A program made the position numbers and the translations under genes. DNA of 64,000 nt. Source: JAWKXU01 sp964468045. Its GTDB lineage: Bacteria > Pseudomonadota > Alphaproteobacteria > Sphingomonadales > Sphingomonadaceae. Position 1 is the first letter of the stretch. Every line of letters begins with the position of its first letter. The notes under the pieces are model-generated. The model made no database searches, was not told the origin of the DNA, and saw only the letters and a list, made by a program, of their open reading frames with translations. The stretch lies in the NCBI GenBank assembly GCA_964468045.1, contig CAYXTO010000011.1:1-64000 (forward strand), in the 5' to 3' direction. This document shows positions 54,313 through 62,664 of the stretch, in pieces.

Positions 54313-56795
54313 GCATTCTCCAGCACAAGGGGGCGGAATTCGCCGAGATGCTGGTGCAAATCCTTGCGGTCGCCCGAAGCGCGCTGCGCCCAGGGATCGT
54401 CCTGCGAATATTTCTGCGAAATGCGGAACCGCGCCGCGAGCTTGCGGATCGCTTCCGGCTCATCCAGCATCCGGGCCTTGACGTAATCCAGCCCGACCCG
54501 CTCGATCCATGGCGCGGTGCGTTCCAGATAATGGGCCTGTTCACGGTATAGCTGGATGAAGGCCGCGCAATATTCCAGCGCCTCCGCCTCGGTTTCCACC
54601 TTGCACAGCAGGTCCGTGGCGCGGACCTTGATCCCGCCATTGCCGCCGACATGCAGCTCATAGCCGCTGTCGACGCAGACGATGCCGAAATCCTTGATGG
54701 TGGCTTCCGCGCAATTGCGCGGGCATCCGCTGACCGCGATCTTGAACTTGTGCGGCATCCAGCTGCCCCAGGTCATCTGCTCGATCTTGACGCCCAGACC
54801 CGTGGAATCCTGGGTGCCGAAGCGGCACCATTCGCTGCCCACGCAGGTCTTCACCGTCCGCAGCGCCTTGCCATAGGCATGGCCCGAGACCATCCCTGCG
54901 GCGTTGAGATCGGCCCAGATCGCCGGCAGATCCTCCTTCCTGATGCCGAACAGGTCGATCCGCTGGCCGCCCGTGACTTTCACCGTCCGCGCGCCATATT
55001 TGTCGGCAGCATCGGCGATGGCCCGCAACTCGTCCGGCGTGGTCAGCCCGCCCCACATCCGCGGGACGACGGAATAGGTGCCATCCTTCTGGATGTTGGC
55101 GTGGAGCCGCTCGTTGACGAAGCGGCTTTTCTGATCGTCGACATATTCGCCAGGCCAGGCGCACAGCAGATAGTAATTCAGCGCCGGGCGGCAGGAAGCG
55201 CAGCCATCCGGCGTGGTCCAGTGCAGTTCCTGCATCACTTGCGGGATCGCCTTGAGCTCCTTTTCCAGGATCAGGCGGCGCACATCGTCATGGGTGAAGC
55301 TGGTGCATCTGCACAGCGTCTTCGGTCCGGATTGGACCTCGTCGCCCAGCGTGAGCGCCAGCAGGCTTTCGACCAGCCCCGTGCAGGAACCGCAGCTTGC
55401 CGACGCCTTGCACTGCGAGCGCACCGCATCGATGCTGCACGCGCCCGCCCTGATCGTCTCGACGACCGTTCCCTTGCTCACGCCGTTGCAGCCGCAGATT
55501 TCGGCATCGTCCGAAAGGGCGGCAACGGCGGCGTTAGGGTCCGCGAGCGCACCCCCGGACGCAAAGGCCTGCCCGAAGATCAGCGCCTCGCGAATACCCG
55601 ATATGTCCTCGCCCTTGCGCAGCAGGTCGAAATACCAGTTCCCGTCCGCCGTATCGCCATAGAGCACGGCCCCGGCGATGCGATCGCCCTTGACGACGAT
55701 CCGCTTGTAGATGCCGCGCGCGGCATCGCGCATCACGATATCCTCGCCGCCGTCACCGCCGGAGAAGTCACCCGCGGAGAACAGATCGATCCCCGAAACC
55801 TTGAGCTTGGTGGAAGTGACCGAACCCTCGTACCCGCTGGGTTCGCCGGTGACGTATCCGGCCAGCGAGCGGCACATGTCCCACAGCGGCGCGACGAGGC
55901 CATAGCAGGTGCCCCGATGCTGCACGCATTCGCCCACCGCCAGGATCGCCGGGTCGGATGTTACCATGTGATCGTCCACCACGATCCCGCGCTCGACCTC
56001 CAGCCCGGCGCTCTTGGCCAGCGATACGGCGGGCCGGATGCCCACCGCCATCACCACGATATCGGCTGCGATCTCGCGCCCGTCCTTGAGCCGGATACCC
56101 GCGACATGGCCATCCTGCTCCAGCACGCATTCCGTATCGGCGCCGGTCAGGATCGTCTGGCCGCGCCGCTCCAGCTCGGTCTTGAGCAGCCAGCCCGCCG
56201 CTTCGTCGAGCTGCCGCTCCATCAGCGAAGGCATGAGATGAATGACGGTGACCTTCATGCCCCGAAGGCAGAGGCCATGCGCCGCCTCCAGCCCCAGCAG
56301 GCCGCCGCCGATCACCACCGCATTGCCGCCGCGATCGGCCGCCGCGAGCATCTTGTCCACATCGTCGAGATCGCGGAAGGTCACGACGCCGGGCAGATTG
56401 CTGCCCGGCACGGGGATGATGAACGGGTCCGAACCGGTGGCGATCAGCAGCCGGTCATACGGCTCGATCCGGCCAGAACGCGATACGACAGCGCGGTTTT
56501 CGCGGTCGATATGCTCCACCGGATCGCCGGAAACGAGAGCAATCCCGTTATCGTCATACCAGTCTTGCGGGTTGATCACGATCTCTTCGAACCGCTTCTC
56601 ACCCGCCAGCACCGGGGACAGCATGATCCGGTTGTAATTGACGCGCGGTTCCGCCCCGAAGATGGTGATGTCGAACCGGCTCGGATCGCGGGCGAGGATT
56701 TCTTCCACCGCGCGGCAACCGGCCATACCATTGCCGATGACGACCAGCCTTTCCCGTGCCGTGGCCGCTTCATCGAAGCTCGCAGGTGCGTTCAC
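54309..56795 (-). CDS. nirB: NADH-dependent assimilatory nitrite reductase large subunit
   Basis: An 828-residue siroheme enzyme. Order: FAD/NADH domain (VVIGNGMAGCRAVEEI near the N-terminus; GGGLLGLEAAHGL), BFD-like [2Fe-2S] cysteine motifs (CGCNGVSKG...CGSC; CRCTSF...CASC), then two ferredoxin-nitrite-reductase half domains. The siroheme-[4Fe-4S] ligands Cys651, Cys657, Cys691 and Cys695 are intact (C-x5-C...C-x3-C). It reduces nitrite to ammonium with six electrons. The start is GTG 56795, with GGAGG nine bases upstream. The leader (56838-56937) carries an ANTAR-type antitermination element. Confidence 0.95.
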   Translation of the reverse strand: MNAPASFDEAATARERLVVIGNGMAGCRAVEEILARDPSRFDITIFGAEPRVNYNRIMLSPVLAGEKRFEEIVINPQDWYDDNGIALVSGDPVEHIDRENRAVVSRSGRIEPYDRLLIATGSDPFIIPVPGSNLPGVVTFRDLDDVDKMLAAADRGGNAVVIGGGLLGLEAAHGLCLRGMKVTVIHLMPSLMERQLDEAAGWLLKTELERRGQTILTGADTECVLEQDGHVAGIRLKDGREIAADIVVMAVGIRPAVSLAKSAGLEVERGIVVDDHMVTSDPAILAVGECVQHRGTCYGLVAPLWDMCRSLAGYVTGEPSGYEGSVTSTKLKVSGIDLFSAGDFSGGDGGEDIVMRDAARGIYKRIVVKGDRIAGAVLYGDTADGNWYFDLLRKGEDISGIREALIFGQAFASGGALADPNAAVAALSDDAEICGCNGVSKGTVVETIRAGACSIDAVRSQCKASASCGSCTGLVESLLALTLGDEVQSGPKTLCRCTSFTHDDVRRLILEKELKAIPQVMQELHWTTPDGCASCRPALNYYLLCAWPGEYVDDQKSRFVNERLHANIQKDGTYSVVPRMWGGLTTPDELRAIADAADKYGARTVKVTGGQRIDLFGIRKEDLPAIWADLNAAGMVSGHAYGKALRTVKTCVGSEWCRFGTQDSTGLGVKIEQMTWGSWMPHKFKIAVSGCPRNCAEATIKDFGIVCVDSGYELHVGGNGGIKVRATDLLCKVETEAEALEYCAAFIQLYREQAHYLERTAPWIERVGLDYVKARMLDEPEAIRKLAARFRISQKYSQDDPWAQRASGDRKDLHQHLGEFRPLVLENA

Positions 56796-56837
56796 TTCAC
56801 TTTTCCTCCTCGAGCCGATGCCCGGAAAAGCGCACGC

Positions 56838-56880
56838 AAAAAAGCCGCCAGGTCATGCCCTTTCGAGCAGACGAGGCGGC
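56838..56880 (-). terminator. Leader terminator (attenuator) of nirB
   Basis: On the minus strand GCCGCC (56880-56875) pairs with GGCGGC (56849-56844), followed by T6 (56843-56838). Its 5' arm overlaps the 3' arm of hairpin P2 (56876-56891), so P2 and the terminator are mutually exclusive: the expected layout for antitermination. Confidence 0.82.
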
Positions 56881-56937
56881 AGCTTTGCCACGCAATGTTG
56901 AAATCCACGGATGCGCTGGTTCGCCCTGCTTTGGACG
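56876..56937 (-). promoter_or_regulatory. ANTAR (NasT) two-hairpin RNA target in the nirB leader
   Basis: Two hexaloop hairpins on the minus strand. P1 (56922-56937): CGTCC-AAAGCA-GGGCG. P2 (56876-56891): GTGGC-AAAGCT-GCCGC. Each has a 5-bp stem (one G-U) and a six-base loop with A at position 1 and G at position 4, the signature recognised by ANTAR proteins such as NasR, NasT and EutV. P2 overlaps the terminator arm. NasT binding would let transcription pass into nirB when nitrate releases NasT from NasS. Confidence 0.87.
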
Positions 56938-56958
56938 GCGTCAATCCATTCGAGTTCT

Positions 56959-57008
56959 AGATAGCTGATTCGACGGGCAGGCGGCAAGCACCTTTTTGCA
57001 GTGCAGCA
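56959..57008 (-). promoter_or_regulatory. nirB promoter with upstream palindromic element
   Basis: -35 TTGCCG (56987-56982) and -10 CTATCT (56964-56959) with 17-bp spacing. Ten bases upstream of the -35 lies TGCTGCACTGCAAAAA (57008-56993), whose core TGCACTGCA is a palindrome. The nrtA promoter has the same element at the same distance. The predicted transcript start (about 56952) is about 15 bases before hairpin P1. Confidence 0.6.
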
Positions 57009-57043
57009 AAATCTCCGGTCGTGCCGCAGACTCTTCTTCATGG

Positions 57044-58276
57044 TCAGAAGCTCACCTCAGCCTGTAGCCACAGCTTCTCCGTGTCCACGCCGAAGGACTT
57101 GGCGTTATAGTTGGCATATTTGGCGAGGATCGCGGCCGGGCCAAGCTTGAAGCCGATCTGGACATTCCATTCGCTACCGTAATCCGCGCCTCCCACGTCG
57201 CTATCGAAATCGTGATAGACGATGTTGGCCTTGAGGCCGGGCAGAAGCACGCCCTTGGGGAATGCGTATCCGGCGCCGAGATATTTGTCCTCCAGCCCGG
57301 CGGCAGGGGTGGTCAGGAAGATGTCCGCCCAACCATTGAACTTGTGCAGGGTGGCCAGCGGGGTCTGTAGGCTGAAGCCCTTGTCGCTGCCCAGCAATTC
57401 ATACCCGGCGTTCACGCTGAAGCCCGCGATCCCCAGACCGGCTTCGGCGCCGATATAATCGGCGGTGTAGTTCTTCACCGGGTTCTTCCAGTCGGACTGG
57501 CTGGCATAGCTGCCGCGCAGGCTCAGCTTCAGCTGGGGGCCGAGCGGAAGCTCGGCGGAGGCAAGCACGCCGTAGGTCTGGCTGGAATTGGCCAGTACCA
57601 GCGGATCGTCGCAATCGATCAGATAGGCGAATGCCTTGAGATTGACGGGGCCTGCCTTCATCCCCGCGCCAAGGAAGATGAAATCGCCATCATAGGTCTG
57701 ACGCGGACCGGCATCGATGCCGAAGACGGTGCGCTGGTCTATCGCATAGGTCGCATCGAGCGTGACCGGGCCGATCTTCGCAATCCCGCGCACGGCGTCG
57801 AAAGTCTGCTCGTTCTGGCGCCAGGCGACCGATCCGACCCAGCGCTGGTCATCCAGATTGATGCGCTGGCGGCCCAGCGTGATGCTGTTGCCGCTCCGGC
57901 TCCAGGCGATCTGGGCGCGATTGAGCTCGATATTCTCCGGGTCCGGAACCACGGAATAGGGCCGGTTCTGGTGCTCCCCCACGAAGGGAAACGCATTGTA
58001 GTCATTTATCAGGGCGAAGGTCCCTTCCCCTTCGACCAGCAACGACACCTCACCAGTCTTCAGCTCGGCACCGGCGCGCAGCCGCAGGGTCAGCGCATCG
58101 GCCTTCGCGACGGCATTGTCCTGATCGACATGCTCGTAACGCAGGCGGGCATCGATGATGGGATCCAGCGTGACCCCGTCCCCGATCTCCTTCGGCCCGC
58201 TCCAGCTCTGGGCGAGCGCGGGGGTTGCGGCGCTCGCCATCAGGATGGCGGCGACGCCGGGCAATGCAATCTTCAT
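57044..58276 (-). CDS. Outer-membrane porin (alginate-export-like), probable nitrate porin
   Basis: A 410-residue protein with signal peptide (cleavage after ALA) followed by a beta-barrel rich in alternating aromatic strands and ending in EVSF. It resembles the alginate-export (AlgE-like) porin family, found beside nitrate ABC transporters in many proteobacteria. By context, 58 bases after the transporter ATPase, it probably admits nitrate or nitrite to the periplasm. The substrate is inferred from position only. Confidence 0.85.
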   Translation of the reverse strand: MKIALPGVAAILMASAATPALAQSWSGPKEIGDGVTLDPIIDARLRYEHVDQDNAVAKADALTLRLRAGAELKTGEVSLLVEGEGTFALINDYNAFPFVGEHQNRPYSVVPDPENIELNRAQIAWSRSGNSITLGRQRINLDDQRWVGSVAWRQNEQTFDAVRGIAKIGPVTLDATYAIDQRTVFGIDAGPRQTYDGDFIFLGAGMKAGPVNLKAFAYLIDCDDPLVLANSSQTYGVLASAELPLGPQLKLSLRGSYASQSDWKNPVKNYTADYIGAEAGLGIAGFSVNAGYELLGSDKGFSLQTPLATLHKFNGWADIFLTTPAAGLEDKYLGAGYAFPKGVLLPGLKANIVYHDFDSDVGGADYGSEWNVQIGFKLGPAAILAKYANYNAKSFGVDTEKLWLQAEVSF

Positions 58277-58334
58277 CTATCAGCCTCCCTGGAATTCGCC
58301 GTTCCAGGCAACCTCCCCTTATCCGGTCATGGCG

Positions 58335-60023
58335 TCACGCGGCCTTGGCATCCGGCCCGTGATCGTACTCGGCAAGGAAGTGCAGCACCTCCTGCCGGTA
58401 GGAATAGAAGCGCGGATGCTCGAGCAGCGCCTTGCGGTCGCGCGGCCTCGGCAGATCGACCTCCAGTATCCTGCCGATGGTGGCGTTCGGCCCATTGGTC
58501 ATCATCACCACCCGGTCGGCCAGCAGGATCGCCTCGTCCACATCATGGGTGACCATGATCGCGGTCACTCTGGTGCGGTTCCACACCTCGACCAGCACGT
58601 CCTGCAGATCCCAGCGGGTCAGGCTGTCGAGCATTCCGAACGGCTCATCCAGCAAGAGCAGCTTGGGCGACAGGGCGAAGGCGCGCGCGATCCCCACGCG
58701 CTGACGCATCCCGTTGGACATTTCGGCGGCGAGCTTGTCCCGGGCATCGCCCAGCCCGACCCGGTCCAGATAATAATCGACGATATCCCGGCGCTCGGCA
58801 GCGGTGGCATGGGGATAGACCCGCTCGACCCCCAGCGCGACATTCTGGCGGGCGGTGAGCCATGGCATCAGGCTCGGCGCCTGGAACACCACGGCCTTGT
58901 CCGGCCCGGCGACATCGATTTCGCGATTGTCGAGCACGATACCGCCACTCGATATCGCGTTGAGGCCCGCAGCCATCGTCAGCACGGTGGATTTGCCGCA
59001 ACCCGAGTGGCCGATCAGCGAAACGAATTCACCCCGGTCCATCAACAGATTGACGTTCTCCACCACGGTCAGCGGTCCCTTGGGCGTGGGATAGACCTTG
59101 TTCAGCCTGTAAAGCTCCAGATAGCGTTCCTGCACGGCGCTTTGCGCCGCCTCGCGATAGGCCTTCGGCGGCGGCGCGAGATCCAGCGGCGCGACATTGG
59201 GCAGTTCCACCGCCCTTTCACCCATGCTCGATCCCCGCGCGTTCAGAGCGCCAAGATAGCCGACGATCGCATTGCGCAAGGACTTGTAATCCAGATCATC
59301 GTTCACCGCTTCACGGTCTCGCGGGCGCGCTATCCCCACATCGAAGATTCGGCCGATCCTGGCCGCGGGAGCCGGCGTCAGCACCGCCACCCGATCGGCC
59401 AGCAGCAGCGCTTCATCGACATCATTGGTGACGAGAATGATCGTGCGTCTCTCTTCCGCGCGGATGCGCTCTATCTCGTCCTGCAGCTTCGCACGGGTCA
59501 GCGCATCGAGCGCCGAAAGCGGCTCGTCCAGCAACAGGATCTCCGGCTCCATCGCCAAAGCCCTGGCAACCGCCACGCGCTGCCGCATCCCTCCGGAAAG
59601 CTGGGCCGGCTTGCGATCCATCGCATGGCCCAATCCAACGAGGTTTACCTTCTGCCTGACGAGAGCGGCGCGCTCGGCCCGCGACTTGTCCTTGTGGACG
59701 GCATCCACGGCCATCGCCACGTTCTGCTGCACGGTCAGCCATGGAAACAGCGAGTAGGACTGAAAGACCAGGCCGCGATCCTTGTCCGGGCCATCGATCG
59801 GCTTGCCCCTGAGCAAGATCCCGCCCCGGTCCGGTTCCACCAACCCGGCAATCGCAGAGATCAGGGTGGTCTTGCCTGCCCCGGAGAAACCCAGGATCGC
59901 GATGAACTCTCCTTCCCGCACATCGAGATCGATCCCGTCCAGCACATCCGTCGTACCGCCGGATTTGCCCGTATAGCTCTTGGTGACGCCCTGGAGGGAG
60001 AGGATGGCGTTCTCCATGTTCAT
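58335..60023 (-). CDS. Nitrate ABC transporter ATPase, two fused nucleotide-binding domains
   Basis: A 562-residue protein with two complete ABC ATPase domains. Domain 1: Walker A GFSGAGKT (45-52), signature LSGGM, Walker B ILLLDEP, but Asn200 in place of the switch histidine (VTND). Domain 2: Walker A GHSGCGKS (338-345), degenerate signature MSNGM, Walker B LLLLDEP, His493 present. Both defects belong to one composite ATP site. Cyanobacterial NrtC and NrtD are separate proteins, and NrtC carries a binding-protein domain missing here. ATG 60023 overlaps the nrtB stop (ATGA). Confidence 0.92.
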   Translation of the reverse strand: MNMENAILSLQGVTKSYTGKSGGTTDVLDGIDLDVREGEFIAILGFSGAGKTTLISAIAGLVEPDRGGILLRGKPIDGPDKDRGLVFQSYSLFPWLTVQQNVAMAVDAVHKDKSRAERAALVRQKVNLVGLGHAMDRKPAQLSGGMRQRVAVARALAMEPEILLLDEPLSALDALTRAKLQDEIERIRAEERRTIILVTNDVDEALLLADRVAVLTPAPAARIGRIFDVGIARPRDREAVNDDLDYKSLRNAIVGYLGALNARGSSMGERAVELPNVAPLDLAPPPKAYREAAQSAVQERYLELYRLNKVYPTPKGPLTVVENVNLLMDRGEFVSLIGHSGCGKSTVLTMAAGLNAISSGGIVLDNREIDVAGPDKAVVFQAPSLMPWLTARQNVALGVERVYPHATAAERRDIVDYYLDRVGLGDARDKLAAEMSNGMRQRVGIARAFALSPKLLLLDEPFGMLDSLTRWDLQDVLVEVWNRTRVTAIMVTHDVDEAILLADRVVMMTNGPNATIGRILEVDLPRPRDRKALLEHPRFYSYRQEVLHFLAEYDHGPDAKAA

Positions 60024-61009
60024 ACCGTCCTGTTGCGGCTGACGAAGGCCTGCAGGGCCATCATGATGCGGTCGAGGAAGAAGCCGATCAGGCCAATCGC
60101 AACCACCGCCACCATGATCCGGGCGAGCGACTGCTCGCTGCCGTTCTGGAATTCGTCCCACACGAATTTGCCAAGGCCCGGGTTCTGCGCGAGCATTTCC
60201 GCCGCGATCAGCACCATCCAGCCCACGCCCAGCGAAAGCCGCATCCCGGTGAAGATGTAGGGCAGCGACGAGGGCAGAACCAGCCGGGTCAGCTTGGCAA
60301 ACCAGCCGAGCCGCAGAACCCGCCCGACATTTATCAGATCCTTGTCGATCGAGGCCGTGCCAATCGCGGTATTGATCAGGGTGGGCCAGAGCGAGCAGAG
60401 CATCACCACGATCGCCGATACGACGAAGCTCTTGGACATCGTCGGGTCATCCGCGGTCATCGATGCCGAAACCACCATGGTGACGATCGGCAGCCAGGCA
60501 AGCGGGCTGATCGGCCGCATCACCTGCACCAGCGGATTGATCGCAGCGTTGAACCGCCTTGAAAGACCGGCCACCAGGCCCAGCGGCACGGCGACCACCG
60601 AGGCCAGAATGAAGCCCATCGCCACCGTCTGGAGCGAAGTCAGGATCTGATCGACGAAAGTGGGCGGACCGGAATATTCATATCCCGCCGCAACCGCCTC
60701 CGCCGCAGCAACCCGGGCCGCGCCATATTCGCTCATCAGGCCCAGAAAGGCTTTCCAGACATCGCCGGGCCCCGGCAGTGCTCCAAGCGAGGTCTGGACC
60801 AGCGGAGCGGCTATCGCCCACAGGGCGAGGAAGCCGCAGACACCGGCCAGCGGCGGCCACGCAGCATCCAGGATGGTGCGTTTCGGCAGGTTGAATCTCG
60901 CGGCTTCTGGCGGCTCCGCCGCAAGGCTGCTGGCCGCGACGGCATCGGCCGGCGGCTCGACTTCGGGCAACATCGCGGTATCGACTTTCCTGAGTGGTGC
61001 GGCGGACAT
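60020..61009 (-). CDS. nrtB: Nitrate ABC transporter permease
   Basis: A 329-residue permease of the NrtB/SsuC type: about 45 soluble N-terminal residues, then six or so transmembrane helices, with the cytoplasmic EAA-like loop (ASIDKDLINVGRVLRLG) contacting the ATPase. It lies 20 bases after nrtA and overlaps the ATPase start by four bases. It would form a homodimer working with the fused ATPase. Confidence 0.92.
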   Translation of the reverse strand: MSAAPLRKVDTAMLPEVEPPADAVAASSLAAEPPEAARFNLPKRTILDAAWPPLAGVCGFLALWAIAAPLVQTSLGALPGPGDVWKAFLGLMSEYGAARVAAAEAVAAGYEYSGPPTFVDQILTSLQTVAMGFILASVVAVPLGLVAGLSRRFNAAINPLVQVMRPISPLAWLPIVTMVVSASMTADDPTMSKSFVVSAIVVMLCSLWPTLINTAIGTASIDKDLINVGRVLRLGWFAKLTRLVLPSSLPYIFTGMRLSLGVGWMVLIAAEMLAQNPGLGKFVWDEFQNGSEQSLARIMVAVVAIGLIGFFLDRIMMALQAFVSRNRTV

Positions 61010-61029
61010 GACCGTTATTCCTTGCTATC

Positions 61030-62448
61030 TTACTTTGCGCCAGCGGCAGTCACGGTCTGGCCGTTCTTGAGGCCGATCGCGAACTTTCCGAGATAGGCGT
61101 TGGGTTTCCTGCCGTCATAGGTGACGCCATCGATGAAGCCGGACTGCTCGGGCTTGAAGCCGTCGGTTTCAGGTACGGCATCAGCAGGGATCACACCCTT
61201 GTCGACCAGCGTCCTGGCGGCGGAAAGATAGAGGTCGGGCCGATACACGGCCTTTGCCGTATCGAAATACCACTGGTCGGGTTTGTCTTCAAGGATCTGC
61301 CCCCAGCGGCGCATCTGGGTGAGATACCAGATGGCGTCCGAATAGAACGGATAGCCGGCATATTCGCCGAAGAAGATGTTGAATTCAGGGGCCGGGCGAA
61401 TGTCGCCGGGTCCGAATGTGAACTTGCCGGTCATCGAAGCGGCGAGCACGTCCGCATCAGCGCCGACATAGTTCGATTGCGACAAGATCCTGACCGCTTC
61501 GGCCCGGTTCTTGCCGTCATCCGCATCGAGCCATTGCTGCGCCTTGATCAGCGCGCGCAACAAGGCCTGGGTCGTGGCCGGATACTTGTTCGCAAAATCC
61601 TTGCGGATGCCGAGAACCTTTTCCGGATTATAGGCGGCAATCTGGTGATCGGTCACCACCGGCACGCCGATCTTCTTCTTGACCGCCGCCTGGTTCCAGG
61701 GCTCGCCCACGCTGTATCCATCGATCGTCCCGGCCTCCAGCGTGGCGGGCATTTGCGGCGGCGGCGTCACCGAGATCTGGACATCCGCGCCAACATTGCC
61801 GCCGACATCGCCAGGGAGATAATAGCCCGGGTTGAGGCCGCCCGCGGCCAGCCAGTAACGGAGCTCGTAATTATGGGTGCTGACCGGGAATACCATACCC
61901 ATCTTGAAGGGCTTTCCCTGCGCCTTGTAGCTGGCCACCACCGGCTTGAGCACCGATGCCGAAATCGGATGGTTCGGCTTGCCGTCGGGCCCCTTGGGCA
62001 GCAAGGCTTCGATCTGCTTCCAGACCTTGTTGGAAAGGGTCGTGGCATTGCCATTGAGGTCAAGGCTGAGCGGAGCGATCAGTTCCGCCTTGGTGCCCAT
62101 GCCCAGTGTTGCAGCGATGGGCTGCCCGGCAAGCATGTGCGCGCCATCCAGTTGACCGCCGATCACCCCGTCAAGCAGCACTTTCCAATTGGCCTGCGGC
62201 TCAAGCGTCACATTGAGGCCTTCTTCCGCGAAGAAGCCCTTTTCCCGGGCGATCGCCAGCGGGGCCATGTCGGTCAGCTTGATGAAGCCAAGCTTGAGAT
62301 TCGGCTTTTCGATACCGGCCGCCCTGGCGGCGGCGGACGTCTCGCTGGCCCCCTTCTCTCCGCCGGACCCGCAGCTGGCCAGCGCCAGGCCGGCCAATGC
62401 CGCGATCACACCCCCGCAATCAAACCGAAGACCCCTGACACGCTCCAT
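61030..62448 (-). CDS. nrtA: Nitrate ABC transporter substrate-binding lipoprotein
   Basis: A 472-residue binding protein of the NrtA/CmpA family. A lipobox LASC places the lipid anchor at Cys26. MVFPVSTHNYELRYWLAAGGLNPG and GYSVGEPWNQAA are family hallmarks of nitrate or bicarbonate binding. It would capture nitrate in the periplasm and deliver it to NrtB. Together with nasS upstream, a cytoplasmic paralogue, it forms the usual pair. Its 216-base leader holds an ANTAR-type antitermination element. Confidence 0.93.
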   Translation of the reverse strand: MERVRGLRFDCGGVIAALAGLALASCGSGGEKGASETSAAARAAGIEKPNLKLGFIKLTDMAPLAIAREKGFFAEEGLNVTLEPQANWKVLLDGVIGGQLDGAHMLAGQPIAATLGMGTKAELIAPLSLDLNGNATTLSNKVWKQIEALLPKGPDGKPNHPISASVLKPVVASYKAQGKPFKMGMVFPVSTHNYELRYWLAAGGLNPGYYLPGDVGGNVGADVQISVTPPPQMPATLEAGTIDGYSVGEPWNQAAVKKKIGVPVVTDHQIAAYNPEKVLGIRKDFANKYPATTQALLRALIKAQQWLDADDGKNRAEAVRILSQSNYVGADADVLAASMTGKFTFGPGDIRPAPEFNIFFGEYAGYPFYSDAIWYLTQMRRWGQILEDKPDQWYFDTAKAVYRPDLYLSAARTLVDKGVIPADAVPETDGFKPEQSGFIDGVTYDGRKPNAYLGKFAIGLKNGQTVTAAGAK

Positions 62449-62478
62449 TCGTTAGCTTCCCTCGCATTGCGACAACGC

Positions 62479-62529
62479 AAAAAAAAACCGCCACGACTTG
62501 ATCCCCAAAAGAAGATCAGATCGGGCGGC
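62479..62529 (-). terminator. Leader terminator (attenuator) of nrtA
   Basis: On the minus strand GCCGCC (62529-62524) pairs with GGCGGT (62492-62487; outer pair G-U), followed by a run of T to 62479. An inner GATC/GATC pairing may extend the stem. Its 5' arm overlaps hairpin P2, as in the nirB leader. Confidence 0.82.
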
Positions 62530-62590
62530 GACATTGCCACGCATTTTTGAATCACGAACCGAGGAAGGATGATCCGCCCAGCCTTGGGCG
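62525..62590 (-). promoter_or_regulatory. ANTAR (NasT) two-hairpin RNA target in the nrtA leader
   Basis: P1 (62575-62590): CGCCC-AAGGCT-GGGCG. P2 (62525-62540): GTGGC-AATGTC-GCCGC. Both have 5-bp stems and hexaloops with A at position 1 and G at position 4. P2 stem sequence is identical to that of the nirB leader although the loops differ, which argues for selection on the structure. The element lies just downstream of nasS and controls nrtA and the genes after it. Confidence 0.87.
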
Positions 62591-62610
62591 CCAGTCCTCG
62601 GTCAATTGAA

Positions 62611-62659
62611 CGCTAACCGATTCGCTGCCTGCGCGTAAAGCGATTTTTGCACTGCAGCA
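62611..62659 (-). promoter_or_regulatory. nrtA promoter with upstream palindromic element
   Basis: -35 TTTACG (62639-62634) and -10 TTAGCG (62616-62611) with 17-bp spacing; weak on their own but aligned with the nirB promoter. TGCTGCAGTGCAAAAA (62659-62644) matches the nirB element at 15 of 16 positions and lies at nearly the same distance upstream (about -48). Confidence 0.55.
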
Positions 62660-62664
62660 TAAAA

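Noticed and set aside
56982..57005. NtrC site (GCAC...GTGC) upstream of nirB
   Set aside because: The half-sites are nine bases apart instead of the usual seven, and the second half-site is not conserved upstream of nrtA, whereas the palindrome TGCASTGCA is.
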